A stretch of DNA of 41,408 nucleotides from Clostridiales bacterium (GTDB lineage Bacteria; Bacillota; Limnochordia; Darwinibacteriales; B1SED10-159): contig PUOC01000199.1 in NCBI GenBank assembly GCA_003551965.1, positions 1 through 41,408 on the forward strand, read 5' to 3'. Positions 19,121-28,266 of this stretch are shown piece by piece. Position 1 is the first letter of the stretch. Every line of letters starts with the position of its first letter. Below the pieces are notes generated by a model, which worked only from the letters and a program-made list of their open reading frames with translations, was not told where the DNA came from and made no database searches. Both the position numbers and the translations under genes were made by a program.

Positions 19121-19713
19121 TACAGCTCTCCCTCCAATGTCTCCACGGCGTTGGACGCGGAACGCCCGATGATATCGATAACAGCATTGGACGTGGATGT
19201 TGCACCGGTGATCGAGTCTATCTTCCGGTCTCCGTCGTCATCGGTAAGAACGGGCTGTCCGTCTTCAATGGGAATGTTTCTGTACTGCTCCTTATACCAT
19301 TCTTCATCGATGCGGCTTCCCAAGCCCGGGGTTTCGTTGTGCTCCGTAAACTCTACCCCAAGGAGGCCATCCAGATCCGAGGATAATCCCATGTAGCCGC
19401 GTATCAAACCCCAAAGCCCGGATCCTTGGAAGGGCACGGCATAACCCGTGGTGACCTGGCTTTGGTCATACTGAACAAACAGATCGATGCCGTCAACGGA
19501 TGCCGTCCGAATCTGTTCAGCAAAAGCTTGCTCGACGTCAGCGTCGGTTTGGAAGGGTATGTTCAACACATAGAGCACCGCACGCTTTTGGGCAAGTTCT
19601 TCATTGCGTTCGATCTGGGGCAGAAAAAAGGCGTTGGCCCCGGCTAAGATCGTGGTCAGTACGGCGCTGAGCAAAAACACAAAGACCACGGAATAGATAT
19701 ATTCTTTCTTCAT
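19120..19713 (-). CDS. nqrC: NQR subunit C with covalent-FMN motif
   Basis: MKKEYIYSVVFVFLLSAVLTTILAGANAF...DSITGATSTSNAVIDIIG (S/TGAT flavin attachment). True start 19713. Confidence 0.92.
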   Translation of the reverse strand: MKKEYIYSVVFVFLLSAVLTTILAGANAFFLPQIERNEELAQKRAVLYVLNIPFQTDADVEQAFAEQIRTASVDGIDLFVQYDQSQVTTGYAVPFQGSGLWGLIRGYMGLSSDLDGLLGVEFTEHNETPGLGSRIDEEWYKEQYRNIPIEDGQPVLTDDDGDRKIDSITGATSTSNAVIDIIGRSASNAVETLEGEL

Positions 19714-20678
19714 GATGCCACCTTCTCTCTTGGCGCCGCGGATTTGAGCCGCCGATCGGCCCATTCTTTGGCATGCCGGTCCAGGAACGGCCCAAAGGTA
19801 TTGGCAATCAGTATGGCGAACATAGCTCCTTCGGCGAAGTTGCCGTACGCCCGGATGATGATTGTCAGCGCTCCGATCAGAAGTCCATAGAGAATGCGGG
19901 CAGTTTCTTGACGGGGAGCGGATATGGGGTCTGTAGCCATGAAAACAGCGGCGAAGAGAAAACCACCGGTCACCATAGCTGCCGCCGGATGCAACGTCAT
20001 ATCCCCTAGCAGGTACACCAGGGTCCCAATGCCTAGAAATCCGACGGCCGTTGAGCCCATAATCTTCCACGACGCTGTTTTCGTGACGATCAAGTACGCC
20101 GCTGCAGCCGCGATCAGCAGAGCACTGGTTTCGCCGGCGGAACCGGGAATTGTGCCGAGCAGACGCGGCAGAAACCCAATCTCTGCCAGTCCAAATCCCA
20201 ATGGAGTGGCCGCGGTGATGGTGTCAGCTGCTCCGGCATAGGCCGTTATCCCCCCTGGCAGTCCGGTAAATGGCTGGCTCCAGAGATTGGTCATGGAAGC
20301 GGGGAAGGAAATAAAAATGAAGCAGCGGCCGAGGATGGCAGGATTAAAGACATTCTTTCCAAACCCACCGAAAATGCCTTTGCCGAAGAAGATCCCGAAT
20401 ACAATGCCGAGCACCGCTGTCCAGAAGGGCACCGCCGGAGGCAGGGTGAGGGCATAGAGAAAGCAAGAGACCAGGACAGCTTCTGAAACCTTCGAATTAC
20501 CTTGGTACCAGCGCTGGATAACAACGTATTCGGTGGCGATGCCCGCTGCCGTTACGACAACGAGCAGCAGAAGTACCCTCCAACCAAAGAGGTATACGGA
20601 AAAAGCCAAGAGGGGAAGCAAACTGTACAGAACCCGGCGCATAAGGTCCTGTTTCATAAAGGTCTGTGTCCACTGCAA
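19710..20678 (-). CDS. nqrB: NQR subunit B (RnfD/NqrB family)
   Basis: FGKGIFGGFGKNVFNPAILGRCFIFISFP...DTITAATPLG...GSAGETSALLI; TTG start at 20678 with AGGAGG. Confidence 0.92.
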   Translation of the reverse strand: MQWTQTFMKQDLMRRVLYSLLPLLAFSVYLFGWRVLLLLVVVTAAGIATEYVVIQRWYQGNSKVSEAVLVSCFLYALTLPPAVPFWTAVLGIVFGIFFGKGIFGGFGKNVFNPAILGRCFIFISFPASMTNLWSQPFTGLPGGITAYAGAADTITAATPLGFGLAEIGFLPRLLGTIPGSAGETSALLIAAAAAYLIVTKTASWKIMGSTAVGFLGIGTLVYLLGDMTLHPAAAMVTGGFLFAAVFMATDPISAPRQETARILYGLLIGALTIIIRAYGNFAEGAMFAILIANTFGPFLDRHAKEWADRRLKSAAPREKVAS

Positions 20679-21007
20679 GAATGACTGCCTCCTTCTTTCA
20701 CACGGCCAGCTAAGCCTGTAATAATAACTATACTAATATTATACAGTACGGTTCTAACTCCTCCTAAATTAGTTAATTACTTTTATTTTATTGCTGTACC
20801 TTGTTTTGGAAATTTATTTTCCGGCCTGCTCCAAGACGAGGGTGTCACCGAGCGAAATTGATCCAGGGTTATGATAATTTATGGCGAAGGCAGAGAAGCA
20901 GATGGATGCTTGTTCTCTGCTCTGCCCGTCCGGCCGCGGCTTTGAAGAACCATGCCGGCGGGCCTAAGGCTTGCGGGAACCAGCAGCCTAGATAGGGAGG
21001 TGTTTCC

Positions 21008-21808
21008 TTGCCAGAACAGCCCACAGCAATTGTCACGGGCGGGGCGGTGGGTATTGGCCATGCCATATCCTGTCAGCTGACAGCCGATGGATATCAGGTG
21101 GTTGCCTTTTCCCGCTCTCCGCAGGACCAGGTCCAGCAGGCCTTAAATGATATCGCGCAGTATGGTCTTAAGCCGGGGTACATCCAGGGCAGTATCGCCG
21201 AGAAGGGCGATCGTGAGCGCCTGCTGCAGCGGGTCATGGAAGTTCACGGCCATGTGGACCTGTTGGTCAACAATGCCGGTGTTGCTCCGCCAAGACGCCT
21301 GGATCTTTTGGACACTACGGAAGAAAATTTCGATTTTGTCATGGACGTCAATCTCAAAGGAACATTTTTCCTCACCCAGGCCATTGCCCGCGTTATGATT
21401 GCCCAGCAGCAGCGAAGGCAGAGCGAAACGGAAGGCCCAGGTCCCAAACAGGGGCCCAAAATTATCAACATATCATCGATTTCAGCCTATACATCTTCCG
21501 TCAACCGCGGCGAATACTGCATTTCCAAAGCGGGGATCGGGATGATTACCCAGTTGTTTGCCCACCGGCTTGCGGAACACGGCATTGGCGTGTTCGAAAT
21601 CCGTCCCGGGATCACCGATACGCAGATGACAGAAAACGTCAGAGAGAAGTATGATCGCCTCATTGCCGGGGGTTTGACGCCGATTCAGCGCTGGGGCCTG
21701 CCCGAGGATGTGGCCAATGCTGTTATGGTGATTTGTTCGGGCCGGCTTAGTTTTTCCACCGGTGAGACCATTAACGTCGATGGCGGTTTTCACCTGCGGC
21801 GGTTATAG
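21008..21808 (+). CDS. SDR-family NAD(P)-dependent oxidoreductase
   Basis: TGGAVGIG, NNAGVAPP, NISSISAY, YCISKAG, TGETINVDGG; TTG start with GGGAGG. Confidence 0.93.
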   Translation: MPEQPTAIVTGGAVGIGHAISCQLTADGYQVVAFSRSPQDQVQQALNDIAQYGLKPGYIQGSIAEKGDRERLLQRVMEVHGHVDLLVNNAGVAPPRRLDLLDTTEENFDFVMDVNLKGTFFLTQAIARVMIAQQQRRQSETEGPGPKQGPKIINISSISAYTSSVNRGEYCISKAGIGMITQLFAHRLAEHGIGVFEIRPGITDTQMTENVREKYDRLIAGGLTPIQRWGLPEDVANAVMVICSGRLSFSTGETINVDGGFHLRRL

Positions 21809-21884
21809 GGTGCACAAAAACCAGCGGCCGTTGACGGCTGGCTCCAGTACCGTAACTGTACAGCGGCGGGAAGGGAGAAGATTT

Positions 21885-22658
21885 ATGATCTATGCAGGAT
21901 TGGTTTCCGTGACGTTTCGGCAGTTGAAGCCGGAGGACATCATTGAGCTGGCCGTCGAGGCAGGCATGGACGGCATTGAATGGGGCGGTGACGTTCATGT
22001 GCCCCATGGCGACGTGGGTACCGCGGAGCGAGTCAAGAAGATGACTGAACAAGCTGGCCTGCGGATTGCTGCCTACGGCTCTTATTTCCGTTTCACCGAA
22101 ACTCCCGGCTTTGATGAGGCACTGGCTTCGGCTAAGGCTTTGGGGGCGCCGCTGATTCGGGTCTGGGCTGGCAACCTGGGATCGGAAGAGGCCGATCAAA
22201 GCTGGCGGGACTATGTGGCCCGCAAATCTTGGGATATTGCAGAACAAGCTGCCGAAACAGGTATCGCCGTGGCCTATGAGTACCACGGCAAAACACTGAC
22301 CGATACGCCGGAATCGGCCGAGGCTCTGCTCCGGTCAGCGAACCACCCTAATCTGCACAGCTATTGGCAGCCACTGCCCGATCATGCGGCAGAAGAACGG
22401 CTGCCGTCATTGCGGGATGTCCGCCCATGGCTTTCCCATCTGCATGTGTATCATTGGCTGGGACGGGACCGGCGGCCGTTGGAGGAAGGGCGCGGCCCTT
22501 GGCTGTCGTATCTGCGGGAAGCTTCCAAGGCCCCGGGCCAACGCTTCGCGAGCTTGGAGTTCGTCAAAGATGATGACCCGGCGCAGTTTCTGCAGGATGC
22601 GGCAGTACTTAAGGAAATGCTCGCCGCGGTCCATGGCGGCGAGCATCTTTCGGAGTGA
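21885..22658 (+). CDS. xylose isomerase-like TIM-barrel sugar (phosphate) isomerase/epimerase
   Basis: MIYAGLVSVTFRQLKPEDIIELAVEAGMDGIEWGGDVHVPHGD...GIAVAYEYHGKTLTDTPESAEALL. ATG 21885 after AAGGGAG. Confidence 0.87.
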   Translation: MIYAGLVSVTFRQLKPEDIIELAVEAGMDGIEWGGDVHVPHGDVGTAERVKKMTEQAGLRIAAYGSYFRFTETPGFDEALASAKALGAPLIRVWAGNLGSEEADQSWRDYVARKSWDIAEQAAETGIAVAYEYHGKTLTDTPESAEALLRSANHPNLHSYWQPLPDHAAEERLPSLRDVRPWLSHLHVYHWLGRDRRPLEEGRGPWLSYLREASKAPGQRFASLEFVKDDDPAQFLQDAAVLKEMLAAVHGGEHLSE

Positions 22659-22701
22659 TGCAGTACAGTGGAACCGAACAAGTAGAGGGGAGACAGCAGA
22701 C

Positions 22702-23691
22702 GTGTTAAACGGATTATATATTTTATCGGACGACAGCTATGACAAGATTTACGGTCCCTCCGAACGCGAGGACATCGCCCAGCTGGTGACAGTCAAAGGC
22801 CAGATCAACCGAGAAACCGCTGTTTCGCATCTGGATATGCTCCGTGATGTGGATCTGATCTTCTCCGGTTGGGGCGGGCCAAAATTCACAGAAGAATTCC
22901 TTGCCGCAGCGCCGAATCTGCAGGCGGTCTTCTATGGTGCGGGGTCCTGCAAGGCCTTGGTTACCGATGCCTTTTGGCGGCGGGGCCTTACCATAACCAC
23001 CGCTTATGCAGCCAACGCGGTTCCGGTGGCAGAGTTTACATTGGCGCAGATTATTTTCTGCTTGAAATCGGGATGGGATTATGCCCTGTCCATCAAGCGT
23101 AAAGGCGCCTATAAACGCAAAGGCCATGGGGTAGGAACCTATGGTTCCAAGGTGGGCTTGGTATCCTTGGGTATGATTGGGCGCAAAACCTGTGAGCTTT
23201 TGCAGTGTCTGGACACGGAAGTCCTGGCCTATGATCCTTTCGTTTCCGAAGGAGACGCAGAAAAGCTGGGTGTCACCCTATGTTCTCTAGAAGAGCTATT
23301 TGCCCAGTGCGACGTGGTCTCTCTGCATACACCATGGCTGAAGGAAACGGAAAACATGATCGGCCGCGAGCTGTTGGCTTCCATGAAAGAAAATGCTGCA
23401 CTGATCAACACAGCCCGCGGCGCGGTGGTCAATGAGCCGGAGATGATCTCGGTACTGCAGGAACGTCCGGATCTTTATGCGGTGTTGGATGTGACCTATC
23501 CGGAGCCGCCGGCCCCTGATTCGCCGCTTTATACGCTGCCGAATGTGGTGCTCACCCCTCACATTGCCGGGTCCATGAACGACGAATGCCGCCGCATGGG
23601 CCGCTATATGGTGGAAGAACTGCAGCGCTATCTGGCTGGGGAGCCGCTGCAGTGGGCCGTAGACCAGGAGCAGATAGCCTTGATGGCATAG
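22702..23691 (+). CDS. D-isomer-specific 2-hydroxyacid dehydrogenase
   Basis: GTYGSKVGLVSLGMIGRKTCELL, CDVVSLHTPWLKETENMI, MKENAALINTARGAVVNE, VLTPHIAGS. GTG start 22702. Confidence 0.92.
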   Translation: MLNGLYILSDDSYDKIYGPSEREDIAQLVTVKGQINRETAVSHLDMLRDVDLIFSGWGGPKFTEEFLAAAPNLQAVFYGAGSCKALVTDAFWRRGLTITTAYAANAVPVAEFTLAQIIFCLKSGWDYALSIKRKGAYKRKGHGVGTYGSKVGLVSLGMIGRKTCELLQCLDTEVLAYDPFVSEGDAEKLGVTLCSLEELFAQCDVVSLHTPWLKETENMIGRELLASMKENAALINTARGAVVNEPEMISVLQERPDLYAVLDVTYPEPPAPDSPLYTLPNVVLTPHIAGSMNDECRRMGRYMVEELQRYLAGEPLQWAVDQEQIALMA

Positions 23692-23713
23692 CCGCAGGCA
23701 GACGCACGCGAAT

Positions 23714-23750
23714 GCAGGGCGGCTTTCCCGTGACCGAGAAGCCGCCCTGC
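23714..23750. terminator. shared bidirectional terminator hairpin
   Basis: GCAGGGCGGCTT-13 nt-AAGCCGCCCTGC between convergent genes ending at 23691 (+) and 23753 (-). Confidence 0.75.
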
Positions 23751-23752
23751 GT

Positions 23753-24646
23753 TCAGAGAAGTCCTGCCCGCTCCAGGACAGTTTTGACCGCTGTCCCGCC
23801 ATCGGCGGTGATCTCCGGTGAAGGGAAGGAACAGTGCTCTGGGATGGCTAGGCCCCGCAGAGTCATGGCCCGTTTAATGAAAGGGACAAAGGGCATTCCC
23901 ATGAGATACAAACTCATGAGCTGGTCGATCTGTTTTTGAATGGCCGTGACACAGGTTAGGTCATCCTCTTTGAAGGCGTTTATCCAGGCGCTGCAAAGTT
24001 CCGGGGCCAAGTTGGAGAGGCCCCCGATACAGCCGCTGCCCCCGGCCATAACATTGTGGACGAAGTGATCGTCAAAGCCTGAATAGACCTGAAAATCGGG
24101 GAATTCAGGGCGGATCAGTTTGATCAGTTCTCGGGTATGGTTCATGGACGCAACGCTGTCTTTGTAGCCGACGATATTGGAGTGCTTGCGAACGAGGTTT
24201 AGCGCCACTGTGGGAGAAAGGTCATAGCCGGTCCGGTCAGGGAAGTTGTAGAGGTAGACCCGGCCGGCGCAGCGCGGCACAACGTAGTCGTAGTAGGCCT
24301 CAACGCTTTCGTCGGCGAGACTGAAGAAATACGGGGGCAAAACCATTACTGCGTCGGCTCCTTGGCTGTAGGCAAAGTCCGCCAATTCCAGGGTTTCTTC
24401 GACTCGAGTGCTGGCTGCTCCCACGATAACGGGAATCCTTCCTTCGATGCAGCCGACGGCCAGGCGGATCAGTTCCCGCTTTTGGCCCATGGACATGGCG
24501 AAAAATTCACCGATGCTTCCCAAGACCAGAACACCGCTGACGCCACCTCTCAATAGGTGATCATAAACCAGCTTCTGCGCTTCTCCATCCAGGTTTCCCT
24601 GCCCGTCAAAGGTTGTTACAGCTGGGGTCAGATATTGAGGTTTCAT
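23753..24646 (-). CDS. dihydrodipicolinate synthase/N-acetylneuraminate lyase-family aldolase
   Basis: LVYDHLLRGGVSGVLVLGSIGEFFAMS, YLYNFPDRTGYDLSP, IVGYKDSVAS (Schiff-base Lys). ATG 24646 with AAGGAG. Confidence 0.9.
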   Translation of the reverse strand: MKPQYLTPAVTTFDGQGNLDGEAQKLVYDHLLRGGVSGVLVLGSIGEFFAMSMGQKRELIRLAVGCIEGRIPVIVGAASTRVEETLELADFAYSQGADAVMVLPPYFFSLADESVEAYYDYVVPRCAGRVYLYNFPDRTGYDLSPTVALNLVRKHSNIVGYKDSVASMNHTRELIKLIRPEFPDFQVYSGFDDHFVHNVMAGGSGCIGGLSNLAPELCSAWINAFKEDDLTCVTAIQKQIDQLMSLYLMGMPFVPFIKRAMTLRGLAIPEHCSFPSPEITADGGTAVKTVLERAGLL

Positions 24647-24671
24647 TAAGACCGCTCCTTCCACAGTGGGT

Positions 24672-26393
24672 TTAATAGCCGGCGCCGTCCATGGCCGACA
24701 AGGCACTATCCGTATAGCGCTTAAAAAGCCCGGTTCGTTTGGGCCTTGGTTTGACCCCCTGCTCTTCCTGCCTCTTGGCCAACACCTTCTGCACTTCTTC
24801 CTCGGCGGCTTCCCGGCCGTCTATGCCCACCACATCCAGACTTCTTTCGGCAATGCTGTACTCGATGATGTCGTCAGTTTGAATAAAGGCTAAGGGGCCT
24901 CCTGCTGCTGCCTCGGGCGACACATGGCCTATGGCTGCGCCGCGGGTAGCTCCCGAAAACCGCCCGTCGGTTACCAATGACACAGTACCGTTGAGGCGCT
25001 GGTCACAGACAATGGCTTCGGTGGTCATCAGCATTTCCGGCATGCCGCTGCCCCGAGGCCCTTCATAGCGGATTACGATGATGTCATGGGGGCGGATTTG
25101 GTTTCTGATCACGGCAGCATAAGCTTCTTCCTCGGAGTCGAACACTCTTGCTGGCCCTCTGTGGCTGCGCATGTTCTCGGCGCAGGCTGAATATTTCACA
25201 ACGGAGCCTTCGGGAGCCAGGTTACCCTTAAGGAAAGCCAGTGAACCGATGCCGGCGGCCTTATCCAAAGGTTTAATGACGTCGTCTCGCTCGAGGCCAT
25301 AATTAGCCAGGTAGCCGAGATTGCGATGGAAGAAGTTGTCTTGGTGCAGGGCGTCGAGGTTTTCACCCAAGGTTCGTCCCGTGACTGTCATTACGTCAAG
25401 GTGCAGATAATCCCGCAGCAGCCACTGCACCCAGGGGACGCCGCCGGCAAACCAGAAGGATTCGGTAAGGTGGTCACCGGATGGATCAATATTGCCGATG
25501 TACGGAACGCGATGATTGATTTCGTCAAAGAGTTCCGGCGGCAGATCAATATCCAGTTCCCGGGCAATGGAAGGCAGGTGTATAGTGGCGTTGGTGGAAC
25601 CGCCGATGGCACTGTGAACAACAATCGCATTTTCAAAGGCCCTTCGTGTCATGATGTCCGACGGCAGAATTCCCTCGGCGGCCAAAGTTAGGATTTGACG
25701 CCCCGCCTGACGGGCATAGGAAAGGATGTCACGCATGGTGGCTGGCGCCAGGGCGCTTCCGGGAAGAGCCATGCCCAAGGCTTCGGCCATGCACTGCATG
25801 GTGCTGGCTGTGCCTAAGAAGGTACAGGCTCCCGCGGATGGACAACCGGTCAGCTTATAATCTCGGACTTCCTGGTCTGCAATGGCATCGCCCCGGTTTT
25901 GGCGCAGGGATATGTCTCCCGCCAGCAGCGATGTGGTCATGTGCGGTCCGGGACGCATGCTGCCGCCGGGAACAAATATGGCCGGCAGGTCTAACCGGCC
26001 AGCGGCCTTTAGATGCGCTGGTATGGACTTGTCGCAGGACGAGGACAGCACCAGGCCATCCCAGCTGGAGACGGAGCCGTGGACTTCCACCATGTCGCAG
26101 AGGGCTTCCCGGGAGGCCAAGATGATGTTCATGCCGTCGTGTCCCTGGGCGCAGCCATCGCAGATATCCGTGGCGTGAAACTGCGCCGGATAACCTCCGC
26201 ACTCAAAGACTCCATATTTCGCCTGTTCCGACAGTTTGTCCAGATGGGTGCTGCCTGGGTGGCTGTCGCCGTAGACATCTTCAATGAGGATCTGCGGCTT
26301 CTTTATATCCGGCTCATCCCACCCGGAGCCCAGCTGCAGAGCGTCAAATTGGGCCCACAATAAACGTTCCGAGGCACTTCTTTGTTGCACCAT
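24672..26393 (-). CDS. IlvD/Edd-family dehydratase (aldonate-type)
   Basis: CDGCAQGHDGM, SSSCDKSIPAHLKAAGRLDLPAIFV, GCPSAGACTFLGTASTMQCMAEALGMALPGSA, TDGRFSGATRGAAIGHVSPEA. True start 26393 after GGGAGGAG. Confidence 0.92.
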   Translation of the reverse strand: MVQQRSASERLLWAQFDALQLGSGWDEPDIKKPQILIEDVYGDSHPGSTHLDKLSEQAKYGVFECGGYPAQFHATDICDGCAQGHDGMNIILASREALCDMVEVHGSVSSWDGLVLSSSCDKSIPAHLKAAGRLDLPAIFVPGGSMRPGPHMTTSLLAGDISLRQNRGDAIADQEVRDYKLTGCPSAGACTFLGTASTMQCMAEALGMALPGSALAPATMRDILSYARQAGRQILTLAAEGILPSDIMTRRAFENAIVVHSAIGGSTNATIHLPSIARELDIDLPPELFDEINHRVPYIGNIDPSGDHLTESFWFAGGVPWVQWLLRDYLHLDVMTVTGRTLGENLDALHQDNFFHRNLGYLANYGLERDDVIKPLDKAAGIGSLAFLKGNLAPEGSVVKYSACAENMRSHRGPARVFDSEEEAYAAVIRNQIRPHDIIVIRYEGPRGSGMPEMLMTTEAIVCDQRLNGTVSLVTDGRFSGATRGAAIGHVSPEAAAGGPLAFIQTDDIIEYSIAERSLDVVGIDGREAAEEEVQKVLAKRQEEQGVKPRPKRTGLFKRYTDSALSAMDGAGY

Positions 26394-26416
26394 AGGGGTC
26401 TGTCTCCTCCCAGTAT

Positions 26417-26447
26417 CAACGGCCGCCCCCATGGGCAGCGGCCGTTG
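26417..26447. repeat. 10-bp perfect inverted repeat in the ilvD-like gene leader, close to its RBS
   Basis: CAACGGCCGC-11 nt-GCGGCCGTTG, with CCCatGGG within the loop. Confidence 0.6.
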
Positions 26448-26588
26448 GTCTTGGATAGTGTCTTCCCCAGCCAGGGACGAAAACCCTTTGCGAACCACCT
26501 GTTTCGCGCGGCAATCCTTGGCTTGTGCGCCAACCCGGTTGTTCGGCCCACGGCGAGCACCCATGCCGGCGGCAGCGGCAGCGATGAC

Positions 26589-26646
26589 AATAAACAACCC
26601 TGCCCAAGGCAGCAGCGGCTGTCGAGCAGGGAGGCTGTTGTTTATT
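26589..26646 (-). terminator. long imperfect hairpin downstream of the crtI-like gene
   Basis: AATAAACAA-CCCTGC...GCAGGG-aggctg-TTGTTTATT. Confidence 0.6.
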
Positions 26647-26709
26647 CTGTGATCTGCAGGGTTCAGGGCCATAGAAACTGCATGGGGAGAGAGACCGTTG
26701 GAGGCAGGC

Positions 26710-28203
26710 CTATCGCAGCCCCCGGCCGTAGCTCTCTAGAATGAGCTTTGCTGTAATGCGGCCGGACTCTAGGATGGTGGGAAGACCGCTGCCCGGATGG
26801 GTGCCCCCGCCCACGAGGTAACAGTGATCCCATTCTTCAAATTGGTTATGCGGACGGAAAACAAGCATCTGCCCGATATTATGGGCCAGACTGAAGGTAG
26901 CTCCGTTGAATACGGCGTAGTCCTGCTCCCAATCTTCCGGTGTGATCATGCGTTCTGTTACAATGTGACTGCGCAGGTCGTCCAGGCCCGCTCGGCGCTC
27001 TAGTGTATCAAGCACCAACTCCCTGTAGGCGGCAGCTTCCTTTTCCCAGGAGATTCCGCTGGTGTTGTTCGCCACCGGAGCCAGCACATACAGGGTCGAT
27101 TTTCCCGGCGGAGCCAGGCCGGAGTCTGTGACGGAGGCATTCTGGAAGTACAGAGAAGGATCCATGGATGGCGTAGTCCCTTTGGACACTTCGTCCACAT
27201 TCCTACGGTAGTCCTTGGCAAACACCACATTGTGATGGGGTACGTCATAGAGCTTGTCCAATCCCAAATACAGCATGAACGTCGAGCAGGAATACTTTTT
27301 GCGGTGCAGGTGTTCATCGGTATATTTGCGGCGGTTCCGCGCCTTCACCAAATGGGTCATGGCATGGGCGAAGTCGGCATTAATGATGACATCATCGGCT
27401 TTCACGGTCTCACCATTCTCTAAGCGAACACCCGCCGCCTGCCCGTCCTCGACTAAGATCTCCTCGACAGCCGTGGAAAGATGCACCTGCCCGCCATCCT
27501 CGGCCAAGGCCTGGGCCATGCCGCGAGTAATCTGGTTGAGCCCGCCCATAACATGGTAAATGCCCCGCGCGTGTTCCATGTAGGAGATCATACTAAAGGT
27601 CCCCGGACATTCCCAGGGAGACATCCCTAAGTACTTGGCCTGGAATGTAAAGGCCATTCTCAGGTCTTCATTGCTGAAAAATTTGCCCAGTTTTGTATGC
27701 AGGCTGTGGTGTGCATCCAGGGTGGGAAGGGAAAATATGAACTGCCAACTGAGATAATCCCGCCAGGAACTGTAGGGGACCCGCAGCCGTGGGATAAGAT
27801 GCCGGAACTTGCGTTGTTCCACCTCCAGAAACCGCTTGTAACCTTGGTAGCTTCCGGGGAAGAACTGTTCCATTTCCGCCTCCATTCTATCGGCGTCTCT
27901 GGTGGGGTGAAATTCCCGTCCGTCGCTGTAAACCAGCCGATAGAGGGGATCCACTTCCTGTAGTGTCATATAGTCTTCTAGACGCCGGCCCGTCAGCTGA
28001 AAGACTTCTTGGAGAGTATAGATCATCATCAGGAAAGTCGGACCGAGATCAAAACGGAACCCATCCTGCTCCAGAAAGGATGTGCGCCCGCCGACACGGG
28101 GCTGCTTTTCGAATACGTCGACGCGGCAGCCTGCGCTTGCCAACAGCATGGCTGCGCTTAACCCTCCTGGCCCTGCCCCTACCACAACAACATGCTTGTT
28201 CAT
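26710..28203 (-). CDS. phytoene desaturase/CrtI-like FAD-dependent oxidoreductase
   Basis: VVVVGAGPGGLSAAMLLASAGCRVDVFEKQPRVGGRTSFLEQDGFRFDLGPTFLMM...GGGTHPGSGLPTILESGRITAKLI; ATG 28203 with GGGAGGAG. Confidence 0.92.
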   Translation of the reverse strand: MNKHVVVVGAGPGGLSAAMLLASAGCRVDVFEKQPRVGGRTSFLEQDGFRFDLGPTFLMMIYTLQEVFQLTGRRLEDYMTLQEVDPLYRLVYSDGREFHPTRDADRMEAEMEQFFPGSYQGYKRFLEVEQRKFRHLIPRLRVPYSSWRDYLSWQFIFSLPTLDAHHSLHTKLGKFFSNEDLRMAFTFQAKYLGMSPWECPGTFSMISYMEHARGIYHVMGGLNQITRGMAQALAEDGGQVHLSTAVEEILVEDGQAAGVRLENGETVKADDVIINADFAHAMTHLVKARNRRKYTDEHLHRKKYSCSTFMLYLGLDKLYDVPHHNVVFAKDYRRNVDEVSKGTTPSMDPSLYFQNASVTDSGLAPPGKSTLYVLAPVANNTSGISWEKEAAAYRELVLDTLERRAGLDDLRSHIVTERMITPEDWEQDYAVFNGATFSLAHNIGQMLVFRPHNQFEEWDHCYLVGGGTHPGSGLPTILESGRITAKLILESYGRGLR

Positions 28204-28266
28204 CGCAAAGACTCCTCCCGGCAATTTGGCAGCGGCCGATCGAAAATCCAGAAGGGGCGGCAGCCG

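Noticed and set aside
20685-21000. Possible nqrA remnant or promoter upstream of nqrB
   Set aside because: Region is AT-rich and non-coding; a TATAAT is present on the minus strand but no acceptable -35, so no promoter or NqrA fragment is claimed.
22384-22701. N-terminal extension of the 2-hydroxyacid dehydrogenase ORF
   Set aside because: Overlaps the upstream TIM-barrel gene out of frame; GTG 22702 is the sensible start.
26394-26672. N-terminal extension of the supplied 666-aa IlvD/Edd ORF
   Set aside because: Extension runs through two hairpins and has no homology; ATG 26393 has a GGGAGGAG site and begins the conserved protein.
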